Assembly: GCA_040752005.1 (NCBI GenBank)
Contig: JBFMFX010000007.1
Coordinates: 91,467-155,466, forward strand
Direction of reading: 5' to 3'
Length of the DNA: 64,000 nucleotides
Source of the DNA: RBG-16-66-20 sp040752005
GTDB taxonomy: Bacteria; Pseudomonadota; Gammaproteobacteria; Burkholderiales; SG8-39
Position numbers and translations under genes: made by a program. The notes beneath the pieces are model-generated. The model was not told where the DNA came from and made no database searches. It was given only the letters and a program-made list of their open reading frames with translations. Below are positions 41,438 to 50,917 of this stretch, in pieces. Position 1 is the stretch's first letter. Each line of letters opens with the position of its first letter.

Positions 41438-41805
41438 TCCTTGCGCTCGCGGCCGCGCCGGCTTTCGCCCAGCCGGTCGAGGCGCAGCTCGAATGCCGCT
41501 TCACCGGCACCGATTTCGTGTATGACTGCACCGTGCGCCTCGGGCGCGGGGGAAAGCCGCTCGACGGCGTGCGCGTCGTCGTGGGGGCCGACATGCCCTC
41601 GATGCCGATGGCGCACAACCTGAAGCCGGCCGAAGCGGTGCCGGGGAAGAGCCCCGGCGAGTATTTCGTCCGCCTCGACCTCGACATGCCGGGCGAATGG
41701 GCCGTGAAGCTGCGGCTGACCGGCGCGGTGCGCGACCAGCTCGTGCTGCTCTACGAATTCGACGACAAGGGAGCCCGCCCGGCGGTACGACGGCAGCGCA
41801 AGTAG
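41413..41805 (+). CDS. Secreted YtkA/FixH-like domain protein
   Basis: This 130-residue protein has a signal peptide MARPALFLILALAAAPAFAQ and a single beta-rich domain. The domain contains VRLGRGGKPLDGVRVVVGADMPSMPMAHNLKPAEAVPGKSPGEYFVRLDLDMPGEWAVKLRLTGAVRDQLVLLYEF. The MPSMPMAH motif with the GxYxVxLDLDMPGxW pattern is typical of YtkA-like domains, some of which bind copper. It overlaps the end of the second livM-like gene by 25 bases, so it is part of the transporter operon; its role there is unknown. Confidence 0.75.
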   Translation: MARPALFLILALAAAPAFAQPVEAQLECRFTGTDFVYDCTVRLGRGGKPLDGVRVVVGADMPSMPMAHNLKPAEAVPGKSPGEYFVRLDLDMPGEWAVKLRLTGAVRDQLVLLYEFDDKGARPAVRRQRK

Positions 41806-41842
41806 CCGCTCGGCCGCGGCGGGGCCACGGCCCCCTGCCCTG

Positions 41843-42427
41843 TCATACGATCCGGCATGCCTCCTCGAAATCGAGCCGCGGATTGCGCGGGAAGACCTTC
41901 GCCGGATCGCCGCGGCCGAGATTGCACAGGAAGTTCGACTTCCAGCGCCCGTCGGGAAAGAACGCTTCGTCCACCTTGGCGTTGTCGAAGCCGGACATCG
42001 GGCCGCAGTCGAGCCCGAGCGCGCGCGCCGCGATGATGAGGTAGGCGCCCTGCAGCGAGCCGTTGCGCAGCGCCGTGGTCGCGATGTGAGCGTCCTTGCC
42101 CTCGAACGCCGCTTTCGCGCTCGGGTTGTTCGGAAAGGTGCGCGGCAGGTTCTCGTAGAAGCGAGTATCGTAGGCAATGATGACGGTAACCGGCGCCGCC
42201 ATGGTCTTGTCCACGTTGCCGGGGCTGAGCGCCGGCCGCAGTTTCTCTTTCGCCTCTTTTGAGCGCACGAACACAAAGCGGGCCGGCTGCGAATTCATCG
42301 TCGTCGGACCCCACTTGAGCAGGTCGTAGAGGGCGCGCAACTGCGCGTCGCTGACCGGATGGTCGAGAAATCCGTTCTGCGTGCGCGCGGTGCGGAAGAT
42401 GACGTCGAGCGAGCGGTCATCGAGCAT
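41843..42427 (-). CDS. Nitroreductase-family protein, RutE/malonic semialdehyde reductase-like
   Basis: This 194-residue FMN-dependent nitroreductase fold reads MLDDRSLDVIFRTARTQNGFLDHPVSDAQLRALYDLLKWGPTTMNSQPARFVFVRS, close to the RutE/HadB-type malonic semialdehyde reductases of pyrimidine degradation. The C-terminal FMN region is RALGLDCGPMSGFDNAKVDEAFFPDGRWKSNFLCNLG. No other rut genes are nearby, so the physiological substrate is open. It is divergent from the CoA-transferase gene. Confidence 0.85.
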   Translation of the reverse strand: MLDDRSLDVIFRTARTQNGFLDHPVSDAQLRALYDLLKWGPTTMNSQPARFVFVRSKEAKEKLRPALSPGNVDKTMAAPVTVIIAYDTRFYENLPRTFPNNPSAKAAFEGKDAHIATTALRNGSLQGAYLIIAARALGLDCGPMSGFDNAKVDEAFFPDGRWKSNFLCNLGRGDPAKVFPRNPRLDFEEACRIV

Positions 42428-42476
42428 CGCGAAAGGCCTCCGTGCGTAAAGCGGCGGATGGTAGCATCGGCCGGCC

Positions 42477-43667
42477 ATGATCCGACTGGAGGGCGTGATC
42501 GGCGCCGGCGACGGCGTTCTCATCGGCCAGGCGGCGGCCGAGCCGCAGACGCTCACCGAGGCGCTCGTCGCCGGCCGCGCGGCCTACTCCGGCGCCCGGC
42601 TTTTTCTCGGCGTCAACTACGCCGGCATCGTGCGCCCGGAGCACGCCGATCACCTGCGTCTTTCGGCCTACTGCGGCGCCGGTGCCAACCGCGCACTGGC
42701 AGACGCCGGCGTGCTCGATATCCATCCGCATCCCTATTCCCGGTTCGCGGCGCTCATCCGCGCGGGGAAGATTCCATCGGACGTGGTGCTGGTGCAGGTG
42801 AGCCCGCCGAACGAGGCAGGCGAACACAGCCTCGGCATCGCCGCCGAGTACCTTGTTCCGGCGCTCACCACCTGTCGCGCGATCGTCGCCGAGGTGAACG
42901 AGCGCGTGCCCTGGACGTACAGCGAGCGGCTGCTGCGGCGCGAGCAGTTCGCGCTTGTGGTGCCCTCGTCACGCACACCGGCGATGCTGCGGCCGAAACC
43001 GCTCTCGGATGCCGAGCGTGCGATCGCCCGGCACGCCGCAAGGTTCATCCCCGACGGCGCGACGCTGGAGTTCGGACTGGGCTCCCTGCCCGATGCGGTC
43101 TGCGCGGAGTTGGGCACGCACCGCAACCTCGCGGTGCACAGCGGCGCGCTCGGCGACGGCGTCGTGGACCTGATGCGCGACGGCGTGATCCGGCATGCCG
43201 ATTGCGGCCTGCTGCTCGGCACCGAGAAGCTCCTTGGTTTCGCGCACCGCAATGCGGCGATGCGGCTGCGCTCGGTCGAGTACACGCACGACCCGCGCGT
43301 GCTCGCGGGCATCGAGCGCTTCGTCGCCATCAACTCGGCGGTGGAGGTGGATCTTACCGGACAGGTGAATGCCGAAGTGGCGGGCGGCCGCTATGTCGGC
43401 GCGGTGGGCGGCGCGCTCGATTTCGTGCGCGCCGCGAACCATTCCCCCGGGGGCGTGTCGCTGCTGCTGGTGCGTGCGGACCGGATCGTCGCGCAGCTTT
43501 CGGGGCCGGTCACCACCCCGCGCAGCGAAGCCGGCGTCGTCGTCACCGAATACGGCGCGGCCGACTTGCGCGGCCTCACGCTCGCGCAGCGTCGCAAGGC
43601 GCTCATCGCTGTTGCGGCCCCTGAAAACCGGCCGCTGCTTGAAAAACAGGGTCAGACCCAGGTCTGA
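42477..43667 (+). CDS. Acetyl-CoA hydrolase/CoA-transferase family protein
   Basis: This 396-residue protein has the two-domain fold of acetyl-CoA hydrolase/4-hydroxybutyrate CoA-transferase. Motifs include FLGVNYAGIVRPEHADHLRLSAYCGAG, VVLVQVSPPNEAGEHSLGIAAEYLVPAL, LEFGLGSLPDAVCAEL, GLLLGTEKLL and LSGPVTTPRSEAGVVVTEYGAADLRGLTLAQRRKALIAVAAPENR. A TAGCAT box at 42462-42467 puts the likely transcript start about 3 bases before ATG 42477. The last codons (EKQGQTQV) are encoded by a repeat-like hairpin, so the native C-terminus may have been replaced. Confidence 0.85.
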   Translation: MIRLEGVIGAGDGVLIGQAAAEPQTLTEALVAGRAAYSGARLFLGVNYAGIVRPEHADHLRLSAYCGAGANRALADAGVLDIHPHPYSRFAALIRAGKIPSDVVLVQVSPPNEAGEHSLGIAAEYLVPALTTCRAIVAEVNERVPWTYSERLLRREQFALVVPSSRTPAMLRPKPLSDAERAIARHAARFIPDGATLEFGLGSLPDAVCAELGTHRNLAVHSGALGDGVVDLMRDGVIRHADCGLLLGTEKLLGFAHRNAAMRLRSVEYTHDPRVLAGIERFVAINSAVEVDLTGQVNAEVAGGRYVGAVGGALDFVRAANHSPGGVSLLLVRADRIVAQLSGPVTTPRSEAGVVVTEYGAADLRGLTLAQRRKALIAVAAPENRPLLEKQGQTQV

Positions 43668-43670
43668 CCC
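43649..43670. repeat. REP-like inverted repeat at the end of the CoA-transferase gene
   Basis: GGGTCAGACC, CA and GGTCTGACCC form a perfect 10-bp stem that includes the stop codon. The flank AAAAACAGGGTCAGACCC matches, on the opposite strand and with one change, the segment at 55039-55057 inside dnaE2. It sits between convergent genes and may also act as a bidirectional terminator. Confidence 0.6.
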
Positions 43671-43683
43671 CGTTTCCCGCGAG

Positions 43684-44901
43684 TCAGCGAAAGTTCCGCA
43701 ATGCCGGCACGCGCAGGAAGGGAATCGCGGCGATCGACAGACAGGCGAGCGCGAATACGCAGCCGGCGGTATAGCCGCCGGTGACATCGTGCAACACCCC
43801 GCCGGCGAGCGAACCGAGCGCCGCCCCGAGCGCATTGGTGGCGTAAATCGTGCCGTAAATGGTCGCCACGCGCGGCCCGGCGAAGTGGCGGGTGCAGACC
43901 GAGGAGATGATCGGACCGCGCACGCCCATGCACAGACCGAATACCGGCACGAACAGGGCAAGCAGCAGCCACGACGGCCACCAGTGGATCAGGAGCAGCA
44001 GCAGGACACCGGCCATCGAGCCGGCGAAGCTCGCGGTGACGGTGCGCCAATACCCGAAGCGCTCGGCCACGAAACCGCTCGACATGACGCTCAACGAAGA
44101 GAGCATTCCAGTGAGGCCGTACACGGTGGCGGCCGCAAGCGGCGAGAAGCCGGTATCAATCAGGAAAACGACGAGTTGCACCACCACCGCAAACATGCCG
44201 GTCGCAGTGCAGAAAAACACTTGCGCAAGGCCCCGGTACACGGGGGTTTTCATGGCCGCGCGCAGCGTCCAGCCGCTGTCGGTCGCGCCCGGGCGGCGCG
44301 GCGCGGCCGCGAGGGCCGGATCGCCCGCCGCGAAGCGGCGCCACGGCAGCGCAAGCGCGGTCAGCGCCGCAGCACCCAGAAGCATGGCACCCAGTGAGTG
44401 GTAGGCGGTGCGCCAGGACCATTCGCTCACCAGATACTGGGCGAACGGCACCAGCACCACGGTGCCGACGCCGATGCCGGAAAAAGCGATGCCGATGGCG
44501 ATCGAGAGCTTCGCCCGGTACCAGCGCGCAAGCAACGCGGAGGCCGGCACCATGCCGGTACAGCTCACGCCGACTCCCACCATGGCGCCGACCAGCAGGT
44601 AGAAGTGCCACAGGTTGCGCAGCGATCCGGCGAGGACGAACGCGACGCCGAGGGTGGCGAGACCCGCCGTATAGACCGCGCGCGGTCCGGCGCGATCGAA
44701 GGCGAGCCCCACCAGCGGCGCGATGAGGCCGTTCACCAGCAGATACACCGAGTACACGCTGGTGAGCTGCGAGCGGTTCCACCCGAACTCGCCCTCGATC
44801 GGTTTGAGGAACACGGTGTAGGTATCGCCCACGCCGCGCCCGAGCATGTTGAGCGCGAAACAGGTCGCGAGTACCGCGGTCGCCGCGGTCCGGAATCGCA
44901 C
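43684..44901 (-). CDS. MFS transporter (monocarboxylate/oxalate-formate antiporter-like)
   Basis: This 405-residue protein has twelve hydrophobic segments. N-terminal pattern ATCFALNMLGRGVGDTYTVFLKPIEGEFGWNRSQLTSVYSVYLLVNGLIAPLVGLAFDRAGPRAVYTAGL resembles the monocarboxylate/OxlT branch. A central basic loop (AAPRRPGATDSGWTLRAAMKTPVYRG) joins the halves. The substrate is unknown; a carboxylate would suit the neighbouring CoA-transferase. It starts 1 base before the pncB stop, so the two are probably co-transcribed. Confidence 0.85.
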   Translation of the reverse strand: MRFRTAATAVLATCFALNMLGRGVGDTYTVFLKPIEGEFGWNRSQLTSVYSVYLLVNGLIAPLVGLAFDRAGPRAVYTAGLATLGVAFVLAGSLRNLWHFYLLVGAMVGVGVSCTGMVPASALLARWYRAKLSIAIGIAFSGIGVGTVVLVPFAQYLVSEWSWRTAYHSLGAMLLGAAALTALALPWRRFAAGDPALAAAPRRPGATDSGWTLRAAMKTPVYRGLAQVFFCTATGMFAVVVQLVVFLIDTGFSPLAAATVYGLTGMLSSLSVMSSGFVAERFGYWRTVTASFAGSMAGVLLLLLIHWWPSWLLLALFVPVFGLCMGVRGPIISSVCTRHFAGPRVATIYGTIYATNALGAALGSLAGGVLHDVTGGYTAGCVFALACLSIAAIPFLRVPALRNFR

Positions 44902-44902
44902 G

Positions 44903-46087
44903 CTAGTCGGTCTTCGCCGGCTCCAGGCCGAAAACCTGGCGCAGGTAGGCGAGGTAGCCCGGGTCCTTGCTCACCGTCTTGCCCGGCGCGTCGGAGACTT
45001 TCGCCACCGGCTGGCCATTGCACTCGGTCATCTTGATGACGATGTTGAGCGGTTCGTAGCCGAGATCGTTGGTCAGATTGGTGCCGACACCGAAGGCGGT
45101 GAGGGCACGGCCCCGGAAGCGGCGCGCGATCTCGATCGCCAGCGGGATCGACAGCTGATCGGAAAACACCAGCGTCTTGGTGCGCGGGTCCACCCGGTTC
45201 CTGCGGTAGTGGGCGATCATCCGCTCGCCCCATTCGAACGGGTCGCCCGAGTCGTGCCGTGCGCCGTCGAAGAGCTTGCAGAAGTACATGTCGAAGTCGC
45301 GCAGGAAAGCGTCCATCCCGTAGGTGTCCGAGAGCGCGATACCCAGGTCGCCGCGGTACTCCTTCGCCCAGGTGTCGAAGGCGAACACCTGGGAGTCACG
45401 CAGGCGCGGCCCCAGCGCCTGGCAGGCCTGCATGTACTCGTGCGCCATGGTGCCGAGCGGGGTCACGCCGTGCTTCATGGCGAGCCACACATTGGAAGTG
45501 CCGGCGAAGCGCTCGGGGATCTCGCGCTTGAGAGTCGCGATTACCTCGTCGTGCCAGGCGCGCGAGAAGCGCCGCCGGGTGCCGAAGTCGGAGATCTTGA
45601 ACTCGAGTTCGGGTTCCAGCCGGCGCACGATATCGATCTTGGCCGCCAAGCGCCGGCGCCCCTGCTCGTAGTCCGGAACCGGCTGCGTGCGGCGGAAATA
45701 GATCTCCGAGACCATCGCCAGCACCGGAATCTCGTACAGGATCGTGTGTAGCCACGGACCGCGGATCGTGATCGCGAGTCCGGGAGGCTCCTCGGCCCTG
45801 CGCACCGAGATGTACTTGCGATTGAACTGGAACAGGCCGAGGAAGTCCACGAAATCGGACTTCATGAAGCGCAGGCTGCGCAGGTACGCGAGCTCCTCCT
45901 CGCGAAAGCGCAGGCGACACAGGTCCTCGATGCCGGCGCCGATCGCCTCGAGGTCCGGCGACAGGTCCACGTCCGGCGTGCGGCACCTGAACTCGTATTC
46001 CACCTGCGCGCCGGGGAAGTGATGCAGCACGACCTGCATCATGGTGAACTTGTACAGATCGGTGTCGAGCAGCGACTCGATGATCAT
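44903..46087 (-). CDS. pncB: Nicotinate phosphoribosyltransferase
   Basis: PncB makes nicotinate mononucleotide from nicotinate and PRPP in NAD salvage. The 394-residue protein starts MIIESLLDTDLYKFTMMQVVLHHFPGAQVEYEFRCR and carries FSDFGTRRRFS-type KISDFGTRRRFSRAWHDEV, the autophosphorylation-site region AMKHGVTPLGTMAHEYMQ, AFDTWAKEYRGDLGIALSDTYGMDAFLRDFD, RHDSGDPFEWGERMI and FGVGTNLTNDLG. It is divergent from the SRAP remnant with a 32-base gap. Confidence 0.95.
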   Translation of the reverse strand: MIIESLLDTDLYKFTMMQVVLHHFPGAQVEYEFRCRTPDVDLSPDLEAIGAGIEDLCRLRFREEELAYLRSLRFMKSDFVDFLGLFQFNRKYISVRRAEEPPGLAITIRGPWLHTILYEIPVLAMVSEIYFRRTQPVPDYEQGRRRLAAKIDIVRRLEPELEFKISDFGTRRRFSRAWHDEVIATLKREIPERFAGTSNVWLAMKHGVTPLGTMAHEYMQACQALGPRLRDSQVFAFDTWAKEYRGDLGIALSDTYGMDAFLRDFDMYFCKLFDGARHDSGDPFEWGERMIAHYRRNRVDPRTKTLVFSDQLSIPLAIEIARRFRGRALTAFGVGTNLTNDLGYEPLNIVIKMTECNGQPVAKVSDAPGKTVSKDPGYLAYLRQVFGLEPAKTD

Positions 46088-46119
46088 GCGGCGATTCTAA
46101 CCCGCGCTAAGATGGCGCC

Positions 46120-46668
46120 ATGTGCGGTCGTTTCGCTCTGCACGCGAGTCCCGAAGTGATCGCGTTGCAGTTCGGCCTCGCCTCGGTGCTGCGCCTTGCG
46201 CCCCGCTACAACATCGCTCTCGGCAACGAGATCCTCGCCGTGCGCGCGGTGCAGGGCGTGCGCGCGGTGGCGCTGCCTCGTGCCGGCGAGCGGATTCTAC
46301 GAGTGGCAGACCCGCTCGGTCGGCAAGCAACCGTGGTACATCCGCCCAAGCGAGGCCGAGCTGTTCGCGTTCGCCGCGCCCTGGGAGCGCTGGTCGGGGC
46401 CGGACGGACCGCTCGAAACCTGCGCCATCCTGGTCACCGAGGCGAACGCCGCGCTCGCCCCGCTCCACGATCGCATGCCGGTGATCCTGCCGCCGAGCGC
46501 CTGGACGCGCTGGCTCGAGTGTGACGCCGCGACGGACGTGCGCGACCTGCTGCGCCCGTACCCCCCCCGGAGTGGCTTGTCCTGCACCCGGTCGGGCGCG
46601 CCGCGAACGACGCGCGCCGCGACGAACCGGCGCGGATCGAGCCGCTGGGCGGCGCCCGGCGCGCCTAG
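46120..46668 (+). pseudogene. Broken SRAP (HMCES/YedK-type) abasic-site protein gene
   Basis: SRAP proteins crosslink abasic sites in single-stranded DNA through Cys2. The start MCGRFALHASPEVIALQFGLASVLRLAPRYNIALGNEILAVRAVQGVRA is intact in frame 1. It then jumps to frame 2 at CLVPASGFYEWQTRSVGKQPWYIRPSEAELFAFAAPWERWSGPDG...LETCAILVTEANAALAPLHDRMPVILPP. The usual 45-50 residues between these blocks, including the WGLxPxW and NARxE motifs, are missing. At a run of eight C (46561-46568) the frame shifts back to EWLVLHPVGRAANDARRDEPARIEPLGG and a stop at 46666. A -10-like TAAGAT at 46108-46113 would start the mRNA at the ATG. It lies next to lexA. Confidence 0.8.
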
Positions 46669-46710
46669 CTGCGGTGCGGCGGCTGCGGCGGCGCTTGCGG
46701 CCGGCGCATT

Positions 46711-46728
46711 ACTGGATATAATTCCAGT
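46711..46728 (+). promoter_or_regulatory. LexA operator (variant) and -10 box of lexA
   Basis: ACTGGATATAATTCCAGT is a perfect 18-bp palindrome with a TATAAT -10 (46717-46722) at its centre. A -35-like TTGCGG lies 16 bases upstream (46695-46700). It has the size and place of an SOS box but reads CTGG-N8-CCAG instead of CTGT-N8-ACAG. A ribosome site GGAGG (46733-46737) and lexA follow. Confidence 0.75.
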
Positions 46729-46744
46729 GCATGGAGGCACCGCC

Positions 46745-47374
46745 ATGGGCGAACCGCTCACCGAACGCCAGACCGAAATCCTGCGCCTGATCAGAGAGCT
46801 GACGGAGGTATCGGGGTTTCCGCCCACGCGCGCGGAGATCGCCGAGCGCATGGGCTTTCGTTCGGTGAACGCAGCCGAGCAGCATCTGCGCGCCCTGGAG
46901 CGCAAGGGCGTGATCGAAATTTCCTCCGGCGCCTCGCGCGGGATCCGCGTGCGCACGGGCGGCGGGCCGCGCCTCGGCCGGCTGCTGGAGCTTCCTGTCA
47001 TCGGCCGCGTCGCCGCCGGCCAGCCGATCCTCGCCGAAGCGCATGTGCAGGGACGCTATGCGCTCGACCCGAACCTCTTCACGCCGCGCGCCGACTACCT
47101 GCTGCGCGTGCGCGGCATGTCCATGCGCGACGCCGGCATCCTCGAAGGCGACCTGCTGGCGGTGCACCGCACCGCCGAGGCCGCGAGCGGCCAGATCGTG
47201 GTGGCGCGCATCGGCGACGAGGTCACGGTCAAGCGCCTGCGCCGGCGCGGCTACAGCATGCAGCTGCTGCCGGAGAACCCGGAGTACAAGCCGATCGAGG
47301 TGGACGCGCGCGACGAGGATTTTGCGATCGAGGGGATCGGCGTCGGCGTGATCCGCAACGGCAAGAATCTGTAG
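46745..47374 (+). CDS. lexA: SOS repressor LexA
   Basis: LexA is the self-cleaving repressor of the DNA-damage response. The 209-residue protein has an N-terminal winged helix (MGEPLTERQTEILRLIRELTEVSGFPPTRAEIAERMGFRSVNAAEQHLRALERKGVIEI). The cleavage site is Ala-Gly in GRVAAGQP, the catalytic Ser is in VRGMSMRDAGI and the Lys in DEVTVKRL, so autocleavage is intact. In the recognition helix the E. coli pattern SPNAAEEHL reads SVNAAEQHL here; the E-to-Q change is at a base-contact position. Start ATG 46745 follows GGAGG at good spacing. Confidence 0.96.
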   Translation: MGEPLTERQTEILRLIRELTEVSGFPPTRAEIAERMGFRSVNAAEQHLRALERKGVIEISSGASRGIRVRTGGGPRLGRLLELPVIGRVAAGQPILAEAHVQGRYALDPNLFTPRADYLLRVRGMSMRDAGILEGDLLAVHRTAEAASGQIVVARIGDEVTVKRLRRRGYSMQLLPENPEYKPIEVDARDEDFAIEGIGVGVIRNGKNL

Positions 47375-47412
47375 GCGGGCGAGCCGCGGCGCGGAGCCCG
47401 CGGCGCAGCCTC

Positions 47413-47418
47413 TATAAT
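47413..47418 (+). promoter_or_regulatory. -10 box of the sensor kinase gene
   Basis: A perfect TATAAT lies 11 bases before ATG 47430, so transcription should start about 5 bases before the codon and leave no room for a ribosome site. No -35 match is visible. An in-frame GTG at 47421 lies between the box and the predicted start, so ATG 47430 is preferred. Confidence 0.55.
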
Positions 47419-47429
47419 CGGTGCGCGCG

Positions 47430-49238
<1,809 letters not shown>

Positions 49239-49247
49239 GGAAACCAC

Positions 49248-49640
49248 GTGCCATCCCGACCGCTCAATCGCATTCTCTACGTCGAGGACGAAGAAGACAT
49301 CCGGCGCATCGCACGTCTCGCGCTCGAGCGCTTCGGCAAGTTCACCGTCGAGGTGGTCGGCGACCCGCTGGCGGCGATGGATGCGATCGCGGCCTTCGGT
49401 CCGGACCTCGTCCTGCTTGATTGGATGATGCCCGGAATGGACGGGCCGACGCTTTTCCGCCGGATGAAGGAGGACGAGCGAACCCGGAACCTGCCGGTGG
49501 TCTTCATGACGGCGAAGGCTTCCGCGGTCGAGTTGAACGAGCTCAAGCAGTTCGGCGCCGCCGGCACGATCTCGAAGCCCTTCGCGCCCAAGGAACTGCC
49601 CGAACAGCTGCGCGCGATCTGGGAGGCGTTGCCGGACTAG
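49248..49640 (+). CDS. Single-domain response regulator (CheY-like)
   Basis: This 130-residue receiver domain has acidic pair VEDEEDI, phosphoacceptor Asp in LVLLDWMMPGMDG, Thr in VVFMTAKAS and Lys in ISKPFAPKELP. There is no output domain. Directly downstream of the sensor kinase, it is probably its first target and may pass phosphate to the HPt protein encoded at 52023. Its stop abuts that of the convergent receiver-kinase gene. Confidence 0.93.
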   Translation: MPSRPLNRILYVEDEEDIRRIARLALERFGKFTVEVVGDPLAAMDAIAAFGPDLVLLDWMMPGMDGPTLFRRMKEDERTRNLPVVFMTAKASAVELNELKQFGAAGTISKPFAPKELPEQLRAIWEALPD

Positions 49641-50909
49641 CTAAGCCAGCTTCTGCGTCTTGTCGGCGCCGGGCGCCCCCGCGCCCTGGAAGTACCTGCG
49701 CGACAGGAATCCGATCACCTCGTCAGCGTTGCGAAAGCGCGCGTCGCGGTCCTTCTCCAGCAGCTTGTCCAGCAGCGGCTGGTAGGGAGCGAGCGCTTCG
49801 GGCAGCGGCAGCGGCGGCGTGTTCAGGTGATGCAGCGCCACCTCGACCGCAGTCTCGCCCTCGAACAGGTGCCGGCCGGTGAGCATCTGGTACAGCAGCA
49901 CGCCCGCGCTGTAGATGTCGGTGCGCAGGTCGAGCGCCATGGCGCGCACCTGCTCCGGGCTCATGTAGCGCGGCGTGCCGAGGATCTCTCCGGCGCCGGT
50001 GCGATCCACCGCGTCCACATGCTTGGCGATCCCGAAATCCACGATCGCGAGGCTGCCGTCGGCGCGGAACATGAGGTTCTGCGGCTTGAGATCCCGGTGC
50101 AGGATGCCCTGCTCGTGGATGTCGCCGAGCGCGAACATCAGCTCGCGGAAGATGCGCAGCGCCTCCCCCGGCGCCACCGCCTTGCCGCCGAGGCGGCGAC
50201 TGAGGTCGCCGCCGTCAAAAAACTCCATCACCAGATAGGCGTGCTCGGCCGAGACGCCGTGGCCATAGATGCGGGCCACATGCCGGCTGCGGATGCGCGA
50301 GATGAGGTTGTATTCCTCGACAAAGCGCTCCAGCGCCGTGCGGTTGGCCATCACCTCGCTGCGCAGTATCTTCACCACCAGCGGCTCGTCGTCGGACTCA
50401 CGCGAGGCGAGATAGACCCGCGACATGCCGCCCTCGCCGATCAGCCGCAGCACCTTGATTCCCGGGATGCGGATGCGCGCCCCGAGCAGGTGCCCCTCCA
50501 TGCGCGCGGCGATCTCGGGTGAGACCGTCTTTTCGTTCTTGTCGCGGGTCAGCTCGCGCACCGCGGCAATCAGGCGCTCGCGCGTCAGTTCCTGCTTGCG
50601 CTGGTAGTCGTCCGCGCCCGCCTTCATTGCACGTACCGCGATGCTCTCGTTTCCGGCGCCGGTCAGAAAAAGCACCGGCGGGCAGTCGGCGCGGCGCTTG
50701 AAGGCGGCGAGCCAGTCCAGCCCGTCGCCGCGGCCGAGCAGGTAATCGAGAATGATGAGCGCGTAGTCTTCGAGCGGGAACCGCTCGTCCGGCATGTCGT
50801 GCACGAGCGGATCGATCTGGCCGACCTCGATCCCGGGCCACTCGTGGCTCAGGTAATGCGCGAGCAGGTTCCTCAGGTCCTCGTCGTCGTCAATGATGAG
50901 GATGCGCAC
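49641..50909 (-). CDS. Receiver-Ser/Thr protein kinase fusion
   Basis: This 422-residue protein has a receiver domain at residues 1-120 (ILIIDDDEDL, phosphoacceptor Asp in LIILDYLLGRGDG) and a eukaryote-type kinase at about 150-410. Kinase motifs are complete: IGEGGMSRVYLA, VVKIL (Lys), ILHRDLKPQNLMF, IVDFGIAKH and GTPRYMSPEQ. No membrane segment is seen. The start is a GTG at 50909. It is the last gene of an HPt-cyclase-kinase run. It could act on T6SS proteins encoded 7 kb away, but no direct link is visible. Confidence 0.92.
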   Translation of the reverse strand: MRILIIDDDEDLRNLLAHYLSHEWPGIEVGQIDPLVHDMPDERFPLEDYALIILDYLLGRGDGLDWLAAFKRRADCPPVLFLTGAGNESIAVRAMKAGADDYQRKQELTRERLIAAVRELTRDKNEKTVSPEIAARMEGHLLGARIRIPGIKVLRLIGEGGMSRVYLASRESDDEPLVVKILRSEVMANRTALERFVEEYNLISRIRSRHVARIYGHGVSAEHAYLVMEFFDGGDLSRRLGGKAVAPGEALRIFRELMFALGDIHEQGILHRDLKPQNLMFRADGSLAIVDFGIAKHVDAVDRTGAGEILGTPRYMSPEQVRAMALDLRTDIYSAGVLLYQMLTGRHLFEGETAVEVALHHLNTPPLPLPEALAPYQPLLDKLLEKDRDARFRNADEVIGFLSRRYFQGAGAPGADKTQKLA

Positions 50910-50917
50910 CGCGTCTC

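Noticed and set aside
46561..46568. Poly-C run as a phase-variation switch
   Set aside because: The gene also lacks its core, so slippage could not restore a working protein; drift or a sequencing error is simpler.
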